A stretch of DNA of 64,000 bases from RUG563 sp045589355 (GTDB lineage: Bacteria > Bacillota > Clostridia > Christensenellales > Aristaeellaceae): contig JAZNOW010000073.1 in NCBI GenBank assembly GCA_045589355.1, positions 4,942-68,941 of the forward strand. The letters are read 5' to 3'. Below the pieces are notes generated by a model. The model saw only the letters and a program-made list of their open reading frames with translations, ran no database searches and was not told where the DNA came from. Positions 33,105-40,981 of this stretch are shown here, one piece after another (the stretch's first letter is position 1; each line of letters opens with the position of its first letter). Made by a program: the position numbers and the translations under genes.

Positions 33105-33971
33105 TTATTGTACACGATGCAGCGTGTCTTCTGCAAGGGCTTGCAGAAATTCTGCCTTTTTTCCCAGAGGATCAAGGGCACGGACCGCCTGTTCGATGCA
33201 CAGGGCGGCGTCCTTCCTTGCCTGCTCCACACCCACGCAGGCAGGCCAGGTGATTTTGCCTTCTTCCACGTCTTTACCCAGGGTTTTGCCCATCAGGGCG
33301 GCATCCCCTTCCAGGTCCAGCAGATCGTCCACAATCTGGAAGGCAAGGCCCAGGTTGCGGCCGTAGGTTTCCCCGGCAAGCAACTGGGTATCGTCGGCCC
33401 CGGCCAGGCGGAACCCGGCCGTGACGGGCGCTGTGAGAAGGGCGGCCGTTTTGCCAAGATGGATCTGCTGCACGGTGTCTCTATCCGGCTGCGTGCCCTC
33501 CAGGGTGATATCCAGCGTCTGCCCCGCCAGCATGCCCGATACACCGGCGGCCCTTGCCATGATGCCAAGGGCGGAGAAGGCGCGGGGAGCAGTCTGGGCT
33601 GCCATCACTTCAAACGCGTGGCTCAAAAGCCCGTCTCCGGCCAGAATGGCCATCCCTTCGCCAAAGACTATGTGGTTGGTGGGCTTACCCCGGCGCAGGG
33701 TATCGTTATCCATGCTGGGCAGGTCGTCATGAATGAGGGAGTAGGCGTGGATCATTTCCACGGCACAGGCGAAGGGCAGGGCGTCCTGCACTATGCCGCC
33801 GGCTGCTTCACAGGCCGCCAGCACCAGTACCCCCCGCAGCCGTTTGCCGCCGGAAAGCAGGCTGTAGCGCATGGCGTCCCGCAGCTTTTCCGGGGCGCCT
33901 GCAAAGGGCAGTGCTTCCAGGGCCTGCTCCACCATTTGCTTGTATTGAGCATATTGCTGGTTGAAATTCAC
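33105..33971 (-). CDS. ispA: Farnesyl/polyprenyl diphosphate synthase IspA
   Basis: This short-chain trans-prenyltransferase condenses IPP with allylic diphosphates to farnesyl or geranylgeranyl diphosphate. Both aspartate-rich motifs are present: DDLPSMDND (82-90, with the two-residue insertion before the last Asp pair that marks bacterial FPP synthases) and DDLLD (215-219), plus GGKRLRG (41-47). The gene overlaps xseB by 4 bases, the usual xseA-xseB-ispA order. Confidence 0.95.
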   Translation of the reverse strand: MNFNQQYAQYKQMVEQALEALPFAGAPEKLRDAMRYSLLSGGKRLRGVLVLAACEAAGGIVQDALPFACAVEMIHAYSLIHDDLPSMDNDTLRRGKPTNHIVFGEGMAILAGDGLLSHAFEVMAAQTAPRAFSALGIMARAAGVSGMLAGQTLDITLEGTQPDRDTVQQIHLGKTAALLTAPVTAGFRLAGADDTQLLAGETYGRNLGLAFQIVDDLLDLEGDAALMGKTLGKDVEEGKITWPACVGVEQARKDAALCIEQAVRALDPLGKKAEFLQALAEDTLHRVQ

Positions 33972-34186
33972 GGCGCATCCTCCATGGGTACAAGATTTCC
34001 GCCGGACAACTCCAGCATTCGCTTTTCCGCATCGGTAAGGGCGGAAGACAATTCCCGGGACAATTGCATGCCTGCCTCGTAGGCCTTCAGGGATTCTTCC
34101 AGAGGCAGGTTGCCCCCTTCCATTTTCTCCACCAGCGCTTCCAGCGCCAGCAGCTTATCTTCAAAGGTGAGTTGTTTCTTGGCCAA
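33968..34186 (-). CDS. xseB: Exodeoxyribonuclease VII small subunit (TTG start)
   Basis: This 72-residue helical subunit binds XseA to form the single-strand-specific exonuclease VII. The sequence LTFEDKLLALEALVEKMEGGNLPLEESLKAYEAG is typical. The start is a TTG at 34186, set by GGAGG six bases upstream. An in-frame ATG at 34216 would add ten residues that no family member needs. The gene begins inside xseA (26-base overlap) and ends inside ispA. Confidence 0.93.
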   Translation of the reverse strand: MAKKQLTFEDKLLALEALVEKMEGGNLPLEESLKAYEAGMQLSRELSSALTDAEKRMLELSGGNLVPMEDAP

Positions 34187-35384
34187 AGGGATCCTCCTTC
34201 CGGATTTCGTCCACATGCACGGAAATTCTGCCGTCCTGCAGCACGAGGGTCATGTTTGGTTGCGCCTTTTCCACATGGGTGACGGGCTTTCCGTTTGCCA
34301 GCACAAAGGCATAGCCCCTTTGCAGGGCCTGACGGGGCCCCAGCGCATTCAGCTTTTCGTGCAGCCGCTGCACGTCCGCTTTTTTCAGGGACAGGAGCCT
34401 TTCCATCAGCATTTGCAGCCGGGCGGTGTATAATTCTGCCTGACCCCGGGCCTTTTTCAGCCGGAGGGCCGGGTGTTCCCGGTTCAGGCGGTTCTCCAGG
34501 GAAGTAAGCCATGCCTTTTGCCGCAGCAGGCTGTTCTGCCCGGCCCGCAGCAGGGCTGCTTTATATTTTTCGATGGCCTGTACCACCGCCCGGTATTCCG
34601 GCACACATTTTTCGGCGGCCTCGGTGGGGGTGGCGGCGCGTTCATCGGCGGCCAGGTCGCTGAGGGTCACGTCCACTTCATGGCCCACGGCGGATACGAC
34701 GGGGATGGGGCAGGCGGCAATGGCCCGCACCACGATCTCTTCGTTGAAGGCCCACAAGTCCTCCATGCTGCCGCCGCCGCGGCCCACAATGATCACGTCC
34801 ACGCCGGGCACCCGGGCCATTTCCTCAATGCCTGCGGCAATATCCGGGGCTGCGTTTTCCCCCTGCACCAGGCAGGGCCGCAGCACCAGCTGCATGCCGG
34901 GGTAGCGCCGCCTTGTGACGGTGGCAATGTCGTGGATCACGGCGCCGGAGCGGCTGGTGACCACCCCGATCATCCGGGGCAGCAGGGGCAGGGGCTTTTT
35001 GCGGCTTACGTCAAACAGCCCTTCTTTCATCAGCCGGGCTTTCATGGCCTCGTATTTCAGGTACAATTCGCCCATGCCGTCCAGGGACATGGTATCGGCG
35101 TAAAACTGGTAGCTGCCGCTGGCGGTGTACAGGCCCACGGCGCCGGTTAGCTGCACCTTCATGCCGTTTTCCACGGGGAAGGTGATGTGCATGTTTTTTT
35201 GCCGGAAGCAGACGCACTGAATGCGGCTCTGCTCATCCTTGAGGATAAAATACCAGTGGCCGGAGGCGTACTTTTTCAGGTCGCTGATCTCGCCACGCAG
35301 GGATAAAAACCGCAGGGCAGGATCTCCGGCCAGTGACCGGCTCACATATTCATTCAGTTGTGTGACGGTCAGTGTCCAGGCCAT
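34161..35384 (-). CDS. xseA: Exodeoxyribonuclease VII large subunit
   Basis: The catalytic subunit of exonuclease VII. Residues 1-100 are an OB-fold (LTVTQLNEYVSRSLAGD, RGEISDLKKYASGHWYFILKD). The catalytic core follows with IGVVTSRSGAVIHDI, VIIVGRGGGSMEDLWAFNEE and SAVGHEVDVTLSDLAADERAATPTEAAE, then a coiled-coil region to about residue 345 that binds XseB. The 407-residue length is usual. It starts 4 bases after folD ends. Confidence 0.96.
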   Translation of the reverse strand: MAWTLTVTQLNEYVSRSLAGDPALRFLSLRGEISDLKKYASGHWYFILKDEQSRIQCVCFRQKNMHITFPVENGMKVQLTGAVGLYTASGSYQFYADTMSLDGMGELYLKYEAMKARLMKEGLFDVSRKKPLPLLPRMIGVVTSRSGAVIHDIATVTRRRYPGMQLVLRPCLVQGENAAPDIAAGIEEMARVPGVDVIIVGRGGGSMEDLWAFNEEIVVRAIAACPIPVVSAVGHEVDVTLSDLAADERAATPTEAAEKCVPEYRAVVQAIEKYKAALLRAGQNSLLRQKAWLTSLENRLNREHPALRLKKARGQAELYTARLQMLMERLLSLKKADVQRLHEKLNALGPRQALQRGYAFVLANGKPVTHVEKAQPNMTLVLQDGRISVHVDEIRKEDPFGQETTHL

Positions 35385-35388
35385 AAAA

Positions 35389-36234
35389 TTACTTCACTTT
35401 CTTTTCCGCAGCTTCCACGGTGTTTGCCATCAGCATGCAGATGGTCATCTTGCCCACGCCGCCGGGCACGGGGGTGATGTAGGAGGCTTTCTCAGCCACG
35501 GCGTCAAAATCCACGTCGCCGCAGAGCTTGCCCTCCACCCGGTTGATGCCCACGTCCACCACGGCAGCGCCTTCCTTCACCATATCGGCGGTAACGAACC
35601 GGGGCCGGCCCACGGCAGCCACCAGCACGTCGGCGTTGCGGGTATGCTCCGCCAGATTCTTTGTGCGGGAATGGCAGATGGTGACGGTGCAGTTGGCATC
35701 CAGCAGCAGCATGGCAATGGGCTTACCCACGATGTTGCTGCGGCCGATGACCACGGCGTTCTTGCCGGAAAGTTCCACGCCGGCTTTTTCCAGCATGTAC
35801 ATGATGCCCTTGGGGGTGCAGGCCACGACGCCGTCCTGGCCGGTGAACAATTTGCCGGCGTTTTCAATGTGGAAGCCGTCCACGTCCTTTTCGGGCAGGA
35901 TCTTTGCCAGGGCGGCGGCTTCATCCAGATGTCTGGGCAGGGGCAGCTGCACCAGGATGCCGTTGAAGCGGTCGTCCCGGTTCAGCTCGTCAATGATTTT
36001 TTCCAGCGTTTCCTGATCCGTTTCGGCGGGCAGGCGCAGGGTTTCGGACGTCATGCCCAGCTGTTCGCAGGCCAGGCCCTTGTTGCGTACGTACACCTGG
36101 CTGGCAGGATCATCCCCCACCAGGATGACGGCCAGGCCGGGGGTGACGCCCTTTGCTTTCAGCGCGTCCACGCGAATTTTCAGTTCTTCCATCACGGCGG
36201 CAGCCATGATTTTTCCGTCCAGAAGTTGAGCCAT
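35389..36234 (-). CDS. folD: Methylenetetrahydrofolate dehydrogenase/cyclohydrolase FolD
   Basis: A bifunctional enzyme that interconverts 5,10-methylene-, methenyl- and 10-formyl-tetrahydrofolate. The 281-residue protein has YVRNKGLAC with catalytic Lys52, ILVQLPLP, the NADP-binding VVIGRSNIVGKP, and PVPGGVG near the end. In that last motif, the usual proline after GGVG is lysine (GGVGKMT), a variant outside the catalytic lysine. It sits 5 bases after the TsaD-like gene. Confidence 0.96.
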   Translation of the reverse strand: MAQLLDGKIMAAAVMEELKIRVDALKAKGVTPGLAVILVGDDPASQVYVRNKGLACEQLGMTSETLRLPAETDQETLEKIIDELNRDDRFNGILVQLPLPRHLDEAAALAKILPEKDVDGFHIENAGKLFTGQDGVVACTPKGIMYMLEKAGVELSGKNAVVIGRSNIVGKPIAMLLLDANCTVTICHSRTKNLAEHTRNADVLVAAVGRPRFVTADMVKEGAAVVDVGINRVEGKLCGDVDFDAVAEKASYITPVPGGVGKMTICMLMANTVEAAEKKVK

Positions 36235-36239
36235 TTTCT

Positions 36240-37175
36240 TCAGCCTCCCTGTAATTTTTCCAGGCCGATGAGCGATACGCCCACGGCGTTATCGCCGGAG
36301 TATTCCGGCTTACCAAAGTGCAGGTTCAGGTGCAGGCGGCGCTTTTCGTTCCTCTCCTGCAGCAAAGTGCGCAGCAGGTGGGAGGAAATAACGCCCCCTG
36401 CCAGCAGAATGTTCCGGGTGCCGCACTGATCGGCAGCGGCGCACAATAACCTCAGCACCGTGCGGCAAAGGACGGAATATACCTCCGCCGCAATATCGTT
36501 TTTCTCCTTGCCTTCCTGCACCATGCGAAGCAATTGGGCTTCTGCGCCGGAAAGATGGCACCGGAGCGTTTTTTCGTCCATACTGACGGGCACTGCCGCC
36601 TTGGCATTTCCCAGCACTGCCAGCTTTTCCAGGTGCGGCCCGCTGGGGAAGGGAAGCCCCAGGGCCACGCCCACCCGGTCCACCAATTGGCCTGCATGCA
36701 GGTCCATGCTGGTGCCAAGGGGCGTCAATGCATCCCCGTCCATCAGCAGCACGTCGGTGGTGCCGCCGGACAGGTGCAGCGCCAGGAATTTGCTTTCTTC
36801 CAGCCCACTGTCCACCCTGGCGGCCCGGATATGGCCCCGCTGATGGGTGGTGGTGAAGAAGGGCACGTGATGGGCGGCGGCAATGGAGCGGCCCACCATT
36901 TCGCCCACAGAAAAAACGGGCATGTAAGAATCCTTCCCGTCCCGGGGGGAAATGGATGCGCAGACGCAGGAAAGGGGTTCCCGGGCTTCCTTCATCACGT
37001 TTTCCACCTGACAGGCAAGTTGTCTTACATGCGCAAACACGGCCTCGCTTTGGCGAAGGCCGCGTTCACCCGTTTTGACGGGCAGCAACCGCCGGCTTTG
37101 CCATATCTCCCTACCAGAGGAGCAAAGCGCGGCGGACGTGGTATAGTTGCTGGTATCCAGCCCCAGAGAAAGCAT
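36240..37175 (-). CDS. TsaD/Kae1-like M22-family protein
   Basis: This 311-residue protein has the ASKHA fold of the TsaD family with the metal-site HQRGH (111-115, HxEGH in true TsaD), LHLSGGTTDVLL and an IILAGGVISS-type loop. Differences from TsaD and its position between folD and nusB suggest a paralogue, not the essential t6A enzyme, which is normally larger (about 335 residues). Its biochemical role is unknown. Its start codon shares a base with the end of nusB. Confidence 0.8.
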   Translation of the reverse strand: MLSLGLDTSNYTTSAALCSSGREIWQSRRLLPVKTGERGLRQSEAVFAHVRQLACQVENVMKEAREPLSCVCASISPRDGKDSYMPVFSVGEMVGRSIAAAHHVPFFTTTHQRGHIRAARVDSGLEESKFLALHLSGGTTDVLLMDGDALTPLGTSMDLHAGQLVDRVGVALGLPFPSGPHLEKLAVLGNAKAAVPVSMDEKTLRCHLSGAEAQLLRMVQEGKEKNDIAAEVYSVLCRTVLRLLCAAADQCGTRNILLAGGVISSHLLRTLLQERNEKRRLHLNLHFGKPEYSGDNAVGVSLIGLEKLQGG

Positions 37176-37591
37176 CAGGCCTTTTCTCCCTGCTGGTTGC
37201 GTGCTTCCAGTACTGCGGAAAGCACACCGTTTACAAACTTGCCGGCACCGGGCGTATTGAAGCGCTGGGCCAGGGTGACTGCTTCGTTGATGACCACGGC
37301 ATCGGGAGTGGTGCGGTCATAGCACATTTCCCAGATGGCCACGCGGAGCACAGCCTTATCCACCTTGGCGATACGGTTCAGTGCCCAGCCCTTGAGGTTC
37401 TTTTCGATCAGGTCATCGATTTCGAATTCGTGTTCCGTCACGCCCTCAAGCAGCTGGTCGATAAAGGCCATGTCGCCTTCTTCCGGGGTGAAGGCGATGA
37501 GCCCCTGAAGGGTGTCCTCACCGCCGTCGCCGCCCAGCATATTTTCAAACACCATCTGCACGGCAGCAGCACGTGCTGATTTACGAGACAT
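37175..37591 (-). CDS. nusB: Transcription antitermination factor NusB
   Basis: A 138-residue all-helical RNA-binding protein that joins S10/NusE on boxA of rRNA leaders. Recognisable parts are RKSARAAAVQMVFENML at the N-terminus and KVDKAVLRVAIWEM and VVINEAVTLAQRFNTPGAGKFVNGVLSAV, the conserved C-terminal half. It lies downstream of the asp23/amaP genes, the usual Clostridia order. Confidence 0.96.
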   Translation of the reverse strand: MSRKSARAAAVQMVFENMLGGDGGEDTLQGLIAFTPEEGDMAFIDQLLEGVTEHEFEIDDLIEKNLKGWALNRIAKVDKAVLRVAIWEMCYDRTTPDAVVINEAVTLAQRFNTPGAGKFVNGVLSAVLEARNQQGEKA

Positions 37592-37611
37592 GGGTCATTT
37601 CCCCCATAAAA

Positions 37612-38049
37612 TTATTCTTCGGTAGCTTCTTCCGCCACTTCAGCGATCTCTTCTTTGATCTCTTCCACGGCTTGCGCGATTTCTTCTTTGGCGTCCACGA
37701 TGCCTTCCTGCACGTCTTCCACCACGTCTTCCGCCTTTTCTTCGGCTTCCTTGGCTTCCTGGATGGCCTTGGAGACGCGGGCGTCCTTCATTTTGTACAC
37801 CTTGTCCTTCACGGGGGCAACCTTATCGGCAGCCTTCTTGAAGGTGGCCTTCTTATCGGAAACACCGCCGATGAACAGGGCCACAACCAGCAGGGCCACG
37901 ATCAGCAGGGTCTTCCAGAAGCCGATGGACAGGAACAGGATGCCCATGATCAGGGCGATCACGCAGCAGAAGATGGCGCATTCGGGGGTGCCGATTTTGA
38001 AGATCTTTTGCATCATGGTTTCAAATTTGGACTGCTTGTTTTCACTCAT
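37612..38049 (-). CDS. DUF2273 small membrane protein of the Asp23 cluster
   Basis: This 145-residue protein has a hydrophobic hairpin (about 22-60; CCVIALIMGILFLSIGFWKTLLIVALLVVALFIGG) that matches DUF2273, and a long acidic, probably coiled C-terminus (VEDVVEDVQEG... EEIKEEIAEVAEEATEE). Family members accompany AmaP and Asp23 in Gram-positives. The ATG at 38049 overlaps the amaP stop; the GC-rich extension to 38106 has no ribosome site. Confidence 0.85.
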   Translation of the reverse strand: MSENKQSKFETMMQKIFKIGTPECAIFCCVIALIMGILFLSIGFWKTLLIVALLVVALFIGGVSDKKATFKKAADKVAPVKDKVYKMKDARVSKAIQEAKEAEEKAEDVVEDVQEGIVDAKEEIAQAVEEIKEEIAEVAEEATEE

Positions 38050-38845
38050 TGGTTTCTTCCTCCTGTGCCTGTTGGGCAATTTCTGTGGTTTCTTCGGGAA
38101 CGACAATCTCTTCCTGAACGGATTCTTCTTCGGTAACCGTTTCTTCCGTTACGGTTTCCGCTTCGGGGGCGGGAGCCGCTTCGGGGGCAACGGGCATGGT
38201 GGCAGGCTCCGCATCGCGCTTGAACAGGCGCTGATGGATGGGCTGCTTTTTATCCTTCGCCTGGGCAGGGGTTTCCTGTTCGGCGGCAGGTTCGGCATTG
38301 ACCAGGTAGGGGGAATTGTTGGCGACTTCCTTGGCGGTTTCCACAGCCACCTTGACTTCCTTCACTTCGATGCCGGAGGAGGCCAGCAGGTACTGCTTGA
38401 TCTGCTTTTGCAGGGAGGAAACGGCCAGGGGGATGATCACGTTATTGGCCAGGGAGATATTCAGGCCCACGGTGATGCCGCCGCGGCTGTTGTTGATGCG
38501 CATGGAGGAAAGCTGCACTTCTTCGTGCATATCCACGCACTTTTGCACCAGGTTCTTGATGGCCACCACGGCAATGCGCAGTTCGCCGTTTTCCGTCTGC
38601 TGGACCACGAAATCCTTGCGGCGGAAGGTGAACTTGTGGGGGATGGAGAACAGGTACAGGCCAAACAGGGCACACAGGACGGCCACGCCGAAATAAATGT
38701 ACTTGGCCAGCTTGATGTCCAGAATTTCGTTCAACTTGTAGGGGAAGAAGGGCAGCAGGGGCAGGGCCACGCCCAGACCCAGTGCGATCACCAGCACAGC
38801 GCCCACGATGATGATGATGCGATGCCAGAAACGAAACTTTTTCAT
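38042..38845 (-). CDS. amaP: Alkaline-shock membrane anchor protein AmaP
   Basis: AmaP anchors Asp23 at the membrane in the cell-envelope stress response. The 267-residue protein has two membrane segments (about 9-31 and 49-68), then an Asp23-like domain (VQLSSMRINNSRGGITVGLNISLANNVIIPLAVSSLQKQIKQYL). A low-complexity acidic tail (190-267, Glu/Ala/Thr-rich) is longer than in Staphylococcus AmaP. It lies between asp23 and the DUF2273 gene, matching the known cluster. Confidence 0.88.
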   Translation of the reverse strand: MKKFRFWHRIIIIVGAVLVIALGLGVALPLLPFFPYKLNEILDIKLAKYIYFGVAVLCALFGLYLFSIPHKFTFRRKDFVVQQTENGELRIAVVAIKNLVQKCVDMHEEVQLSSMRINNSRGGITVGLNISLANNVIIPLAVSSLQKQIKQYLLASSGIEVKEVKVAVETAKEVANNSPYLVNAEPAAEQETPAQAKDKKQPIHQRLFKRDAEPATMPVAPEAAPAPEAETVTEETVTEEESVQEEIVVPEETTEIAQQAQEEETNE

Positions 38846-38869
38846 TTTTTACACCTCTTGCATTTGTTC

Positions 38870-39541
38870 TCAGCAGCGCTTACGGCCGGGAGCCTTTTTC
38901 TTGGTCTTGGGGGCTTCCTGAGCGGTTTCTTCGGCAGCGGGGGCTTCTTCGCCGTCCAGCTGAGCCTGCTCCGCCAGCACTTCTTCGCTGAAAGCTTCCT
39001 CTTCGTTCAGCTGGGCTTCTTCTGCTTCGGGTGCAGCCGTTTCTTCCTGCACAGGAATTTCTTCGGCCTTGGGCTCTTCCACCTTGACCTCTTCCTTCTT
39101 GGCAGCTTCGGTGAGCAGGGGGTTCTTGGCGGCTTCAATGCCGGTCATGGCAGCCTTCTTTTCTTTTTCAAAGCTGACGCCCTGCACATGCACGTCGACC
39201 CTTACCACATGCAGGCCGGTGAGGCTTTCCAGGGCCTTGCGCACGTTTTCCTGCACTTCATGGGCCACCTTCTGGATGGGCTGGCCGTATTCCACCACGA
39301 TGTACAGATCCACCGCGGCTTCCTGAGAACCCACTTCCACCTTTACGCCCTTGGTGATGGTACGGTTGCGGCCCAGGATCTCGCTGAAGCCGCCGCTGAC
39401 GCACATGCCGGCAATGCCGTCGATTTCATTGGCGGCAACGCCTGCGATGGTGGCGATCACTTCGTTTGCGTAGGAAATGGTACCGCCGTTTTGCAAATCC
39501 ACATCCACCTTGACGGGCAGATTTTCTTTCTTCTGAGCCAT
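38870..39541 (-). CDS. Asp23/Gls24 envelope stress protein
   Basis: This 223-residue cytoplasmic protein has an Asp23 domain (about 20-120: GGTISYANEVIATIAGVAANEIDGIAGM through SLTGLHVVRVDVHVQGVSF). An unusually long acidic Ala/Glu/Pro-rich tail follows, ending KTKKKAPGRKRC. Asp23 interacts with AmaP and helps envelope homeostasis. The start at 39541 follows GAGGAGG by 8 bases; the frame extends upstream to 39619, past the promoter, so that start is rejected. It is the first gene of a 14-gene array. Confidence 0.92.
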   Translation of the reverse strand: MAQKKENLPVKVDVDLQNGGTISYANEVIATIAGVAANEIDGIAGMCVSGGFSEILGRNRTITKGVKVEVGSQEAAVDLYIVVEYGQPIQKVAHEVQENVRKALESLTGLHVVRVDVHVQGVSFEKEKKAAMTGIEAAKNPLLTEAAKKEEVKVEEPKAEEIPVQEETAAPEAEEAQLNEEEAFSEEVLAEQAQLDGEEAPAAEETAQEAPKTKKKAPGRKRC

Positions 39542-39569
39542 ATTACGCACCTCCTCAGAGATATACACC

Positions 39570-39598
39570 AGTATAGCAGATTTTTTCTTCTTTGGCAA
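39570..39598 (-). promoter_or_regulatory. Promoter of the asp23-to-oxidoreductase array
   Basis: Minus strand: TTGCCA (39593-39598), a 17-base spacer, and extended -10 TGC-TATACT (hexamer at 39570-39575). Confidence 0.75.
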
Positions 39599-39661
39599 CA
39601 CTTGCGGCCTTTGTGCCACAAGCGTGCCGTAAAGTTTTTTGCGAAAAAAATCAGGGAAAAA

Positions 39662-40951
39662 TCAGGGGGTCAGCCGGTTGGGGCCGCGGAAGAGGAACAT
39701 GACTTCCTTGATCGGAATGCCAAGGAGCAGCATGGTGAGACGGTCCACGCCCAGGCCGAAGCCGCCGTGGGGCGGGCAGCCGTAGCGGAAGAAATCCATG
39801 TAGAATTTCACGTCTTCGCCCAGGCCCTTTTCGTCGGCCTGCGCACGCAGCTGTTCGTAGCGGTGTTCACGCTGGGCGCCGGTGGTGATTTCGGTGCCGC
39901 GCCAGATCAGGTCATAGCCCAGGGGCATGCCGTTTTCGTCGCGCATATGGTAGAAAGCGCGCTTCTGGGGGCCGTAGTCGGTGACGAAGAGGAATTCGTG
40001 GCCGAACTTATCCATGCTCAGCTTGGCGCAAAGGTGTTCCGCTTCGGTGGTCAGGTCGTTCTTTTCTTCTTCGGGGCAGGTATAGCCGTAGCGTTCTTCC
40101 AGCTCCCTGTACACATCCGCCAGCTTCATTTCGGGGAAGGGCAGGGTGGGCACCACGGTTTCCATGCCGAACAGTTCCTTGATCTTGTCGCCGTACTTAT
40201 CGTTCACGGCCTTCAGGGCGGCCTGCAAAAGCTCCGCTTCCATGGCCATCACGTCCCGGAAGGAGGAAATATAGCTCATTTCCAGGTCGAAGCCGGTGAA
40301 TTCGGTGGCGTGCTTGTTGGTGAAGCTCTTTTCGGCGCGGAACACGGGGCCTACTTCGAAAATGCGGTCAAAGCCGGCAGCCATGGCCATTTGCTTGTAG
40401 AACTGGGGGCTCTGGGAGAGGTAGCCCTTGCGGTCGAAATACTTGAGCTCAAACACATCGGAGCCGGATTCGCTGGCAGCGCCGATGAGCTTGGGGGTGT
40501 GGATTTCCATGAAGCCTTCGTTCAGCAGGTAGTTGCGCATGGCGGCCACCATTTCGGTCTGGGCCTTGAAGATGAGGGTGTTGCGGTCGGAACGCAGGTC
40601 CACCCAGCGGTAGTCCAGGCGGCTGTCGATGGCGGCGTCCTTGGAGATGGGCAGGGGTTCGGCGATGGAGAGGATTTCCATCTGTTCGGGCAGCATTTCA
40701 ATGCCGCCCATCTTCACATAGCTGTTTTCCACCACGGGGCCGATGCAGGTGACCACGGATTCCACGGTCAGCTGGTCCACCACGGCGGCAATTTCGGGAT
40801 ACTTTTCCTTTTCCACGGTGACCTGGATGCGGCCGGTATGGTCCCGGATGACCAGGAAGGCCATGGTGCGCTTGTTGCGCAGGTTTTCCACATAACCCTG
40901 AATCTTGTTCACTTCGCCGGGGATCACTTTGGCAATCAGATTTCTGTTCAT
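39662..40951 (-). CDS. aspS: Aspartyl-tRNA synthetase, archaeal/non-discriminating type
   Basis: This class II synthetase is the short 429-residue archaeal-type form, with no bacterial GAD insertion domain. The N-terminal OB-fold (EVNKIQGYVENLRNKRTMAFLVIRD) is followed by class II motifs (FMEIHTPKLIGAASESGSDVF; FEVGPVFRAEKSFTNKHATEF; PHGGFGLGVDRL). In bacteria this type often charges both tRNA-Asp and tRNA-Asn, with GatCAB finishing the second product; no gat genes are in the window. It follows hisS by 30 bases, under the same T-box. Confidence 0.93.
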   Translation of the reverse strand: MNRNLIAKVIPGEVNKIQGYVENLRNKRTMAFLVIRDHTGRIQVTVEKEKYPEIAAVVDQLTVESVVTCIGPVVENSYVKMGGIEMLPEQMEILSIAEPLPISKDAAIDSRLDYRWVDLRSDRNTLIFKAQTEMVAAMRNYLLNEGFMEIHTPKLIGAASESGSDVFELKYFDRKGYLSQSPQFYKQMAMAAGFDRIFEVGPVFRAEKSFTNKHATEFTGFDLEMSYISSFRDVMAMEAELLQAALKAVNDKYGDKIKELFGMETVVPTLPFPEMKLADVYRELEERYGYTCPEEEKNDLTTEAEHLCAKLSMDKFGHEFLFVTDYGPQKRAFYHMRDENGMPLGYDLIWRGTEITTGAQREHRYEQLRAQADEKGLGEDVKFYMDFFRYGCPPHGGFGLGVDRLTMLLLGIPIKEVMFLFRGPNRLTP

Positions 40952-40981
40952 ATAGGTATGCTCCTTTTCTTTCGGAATTGC

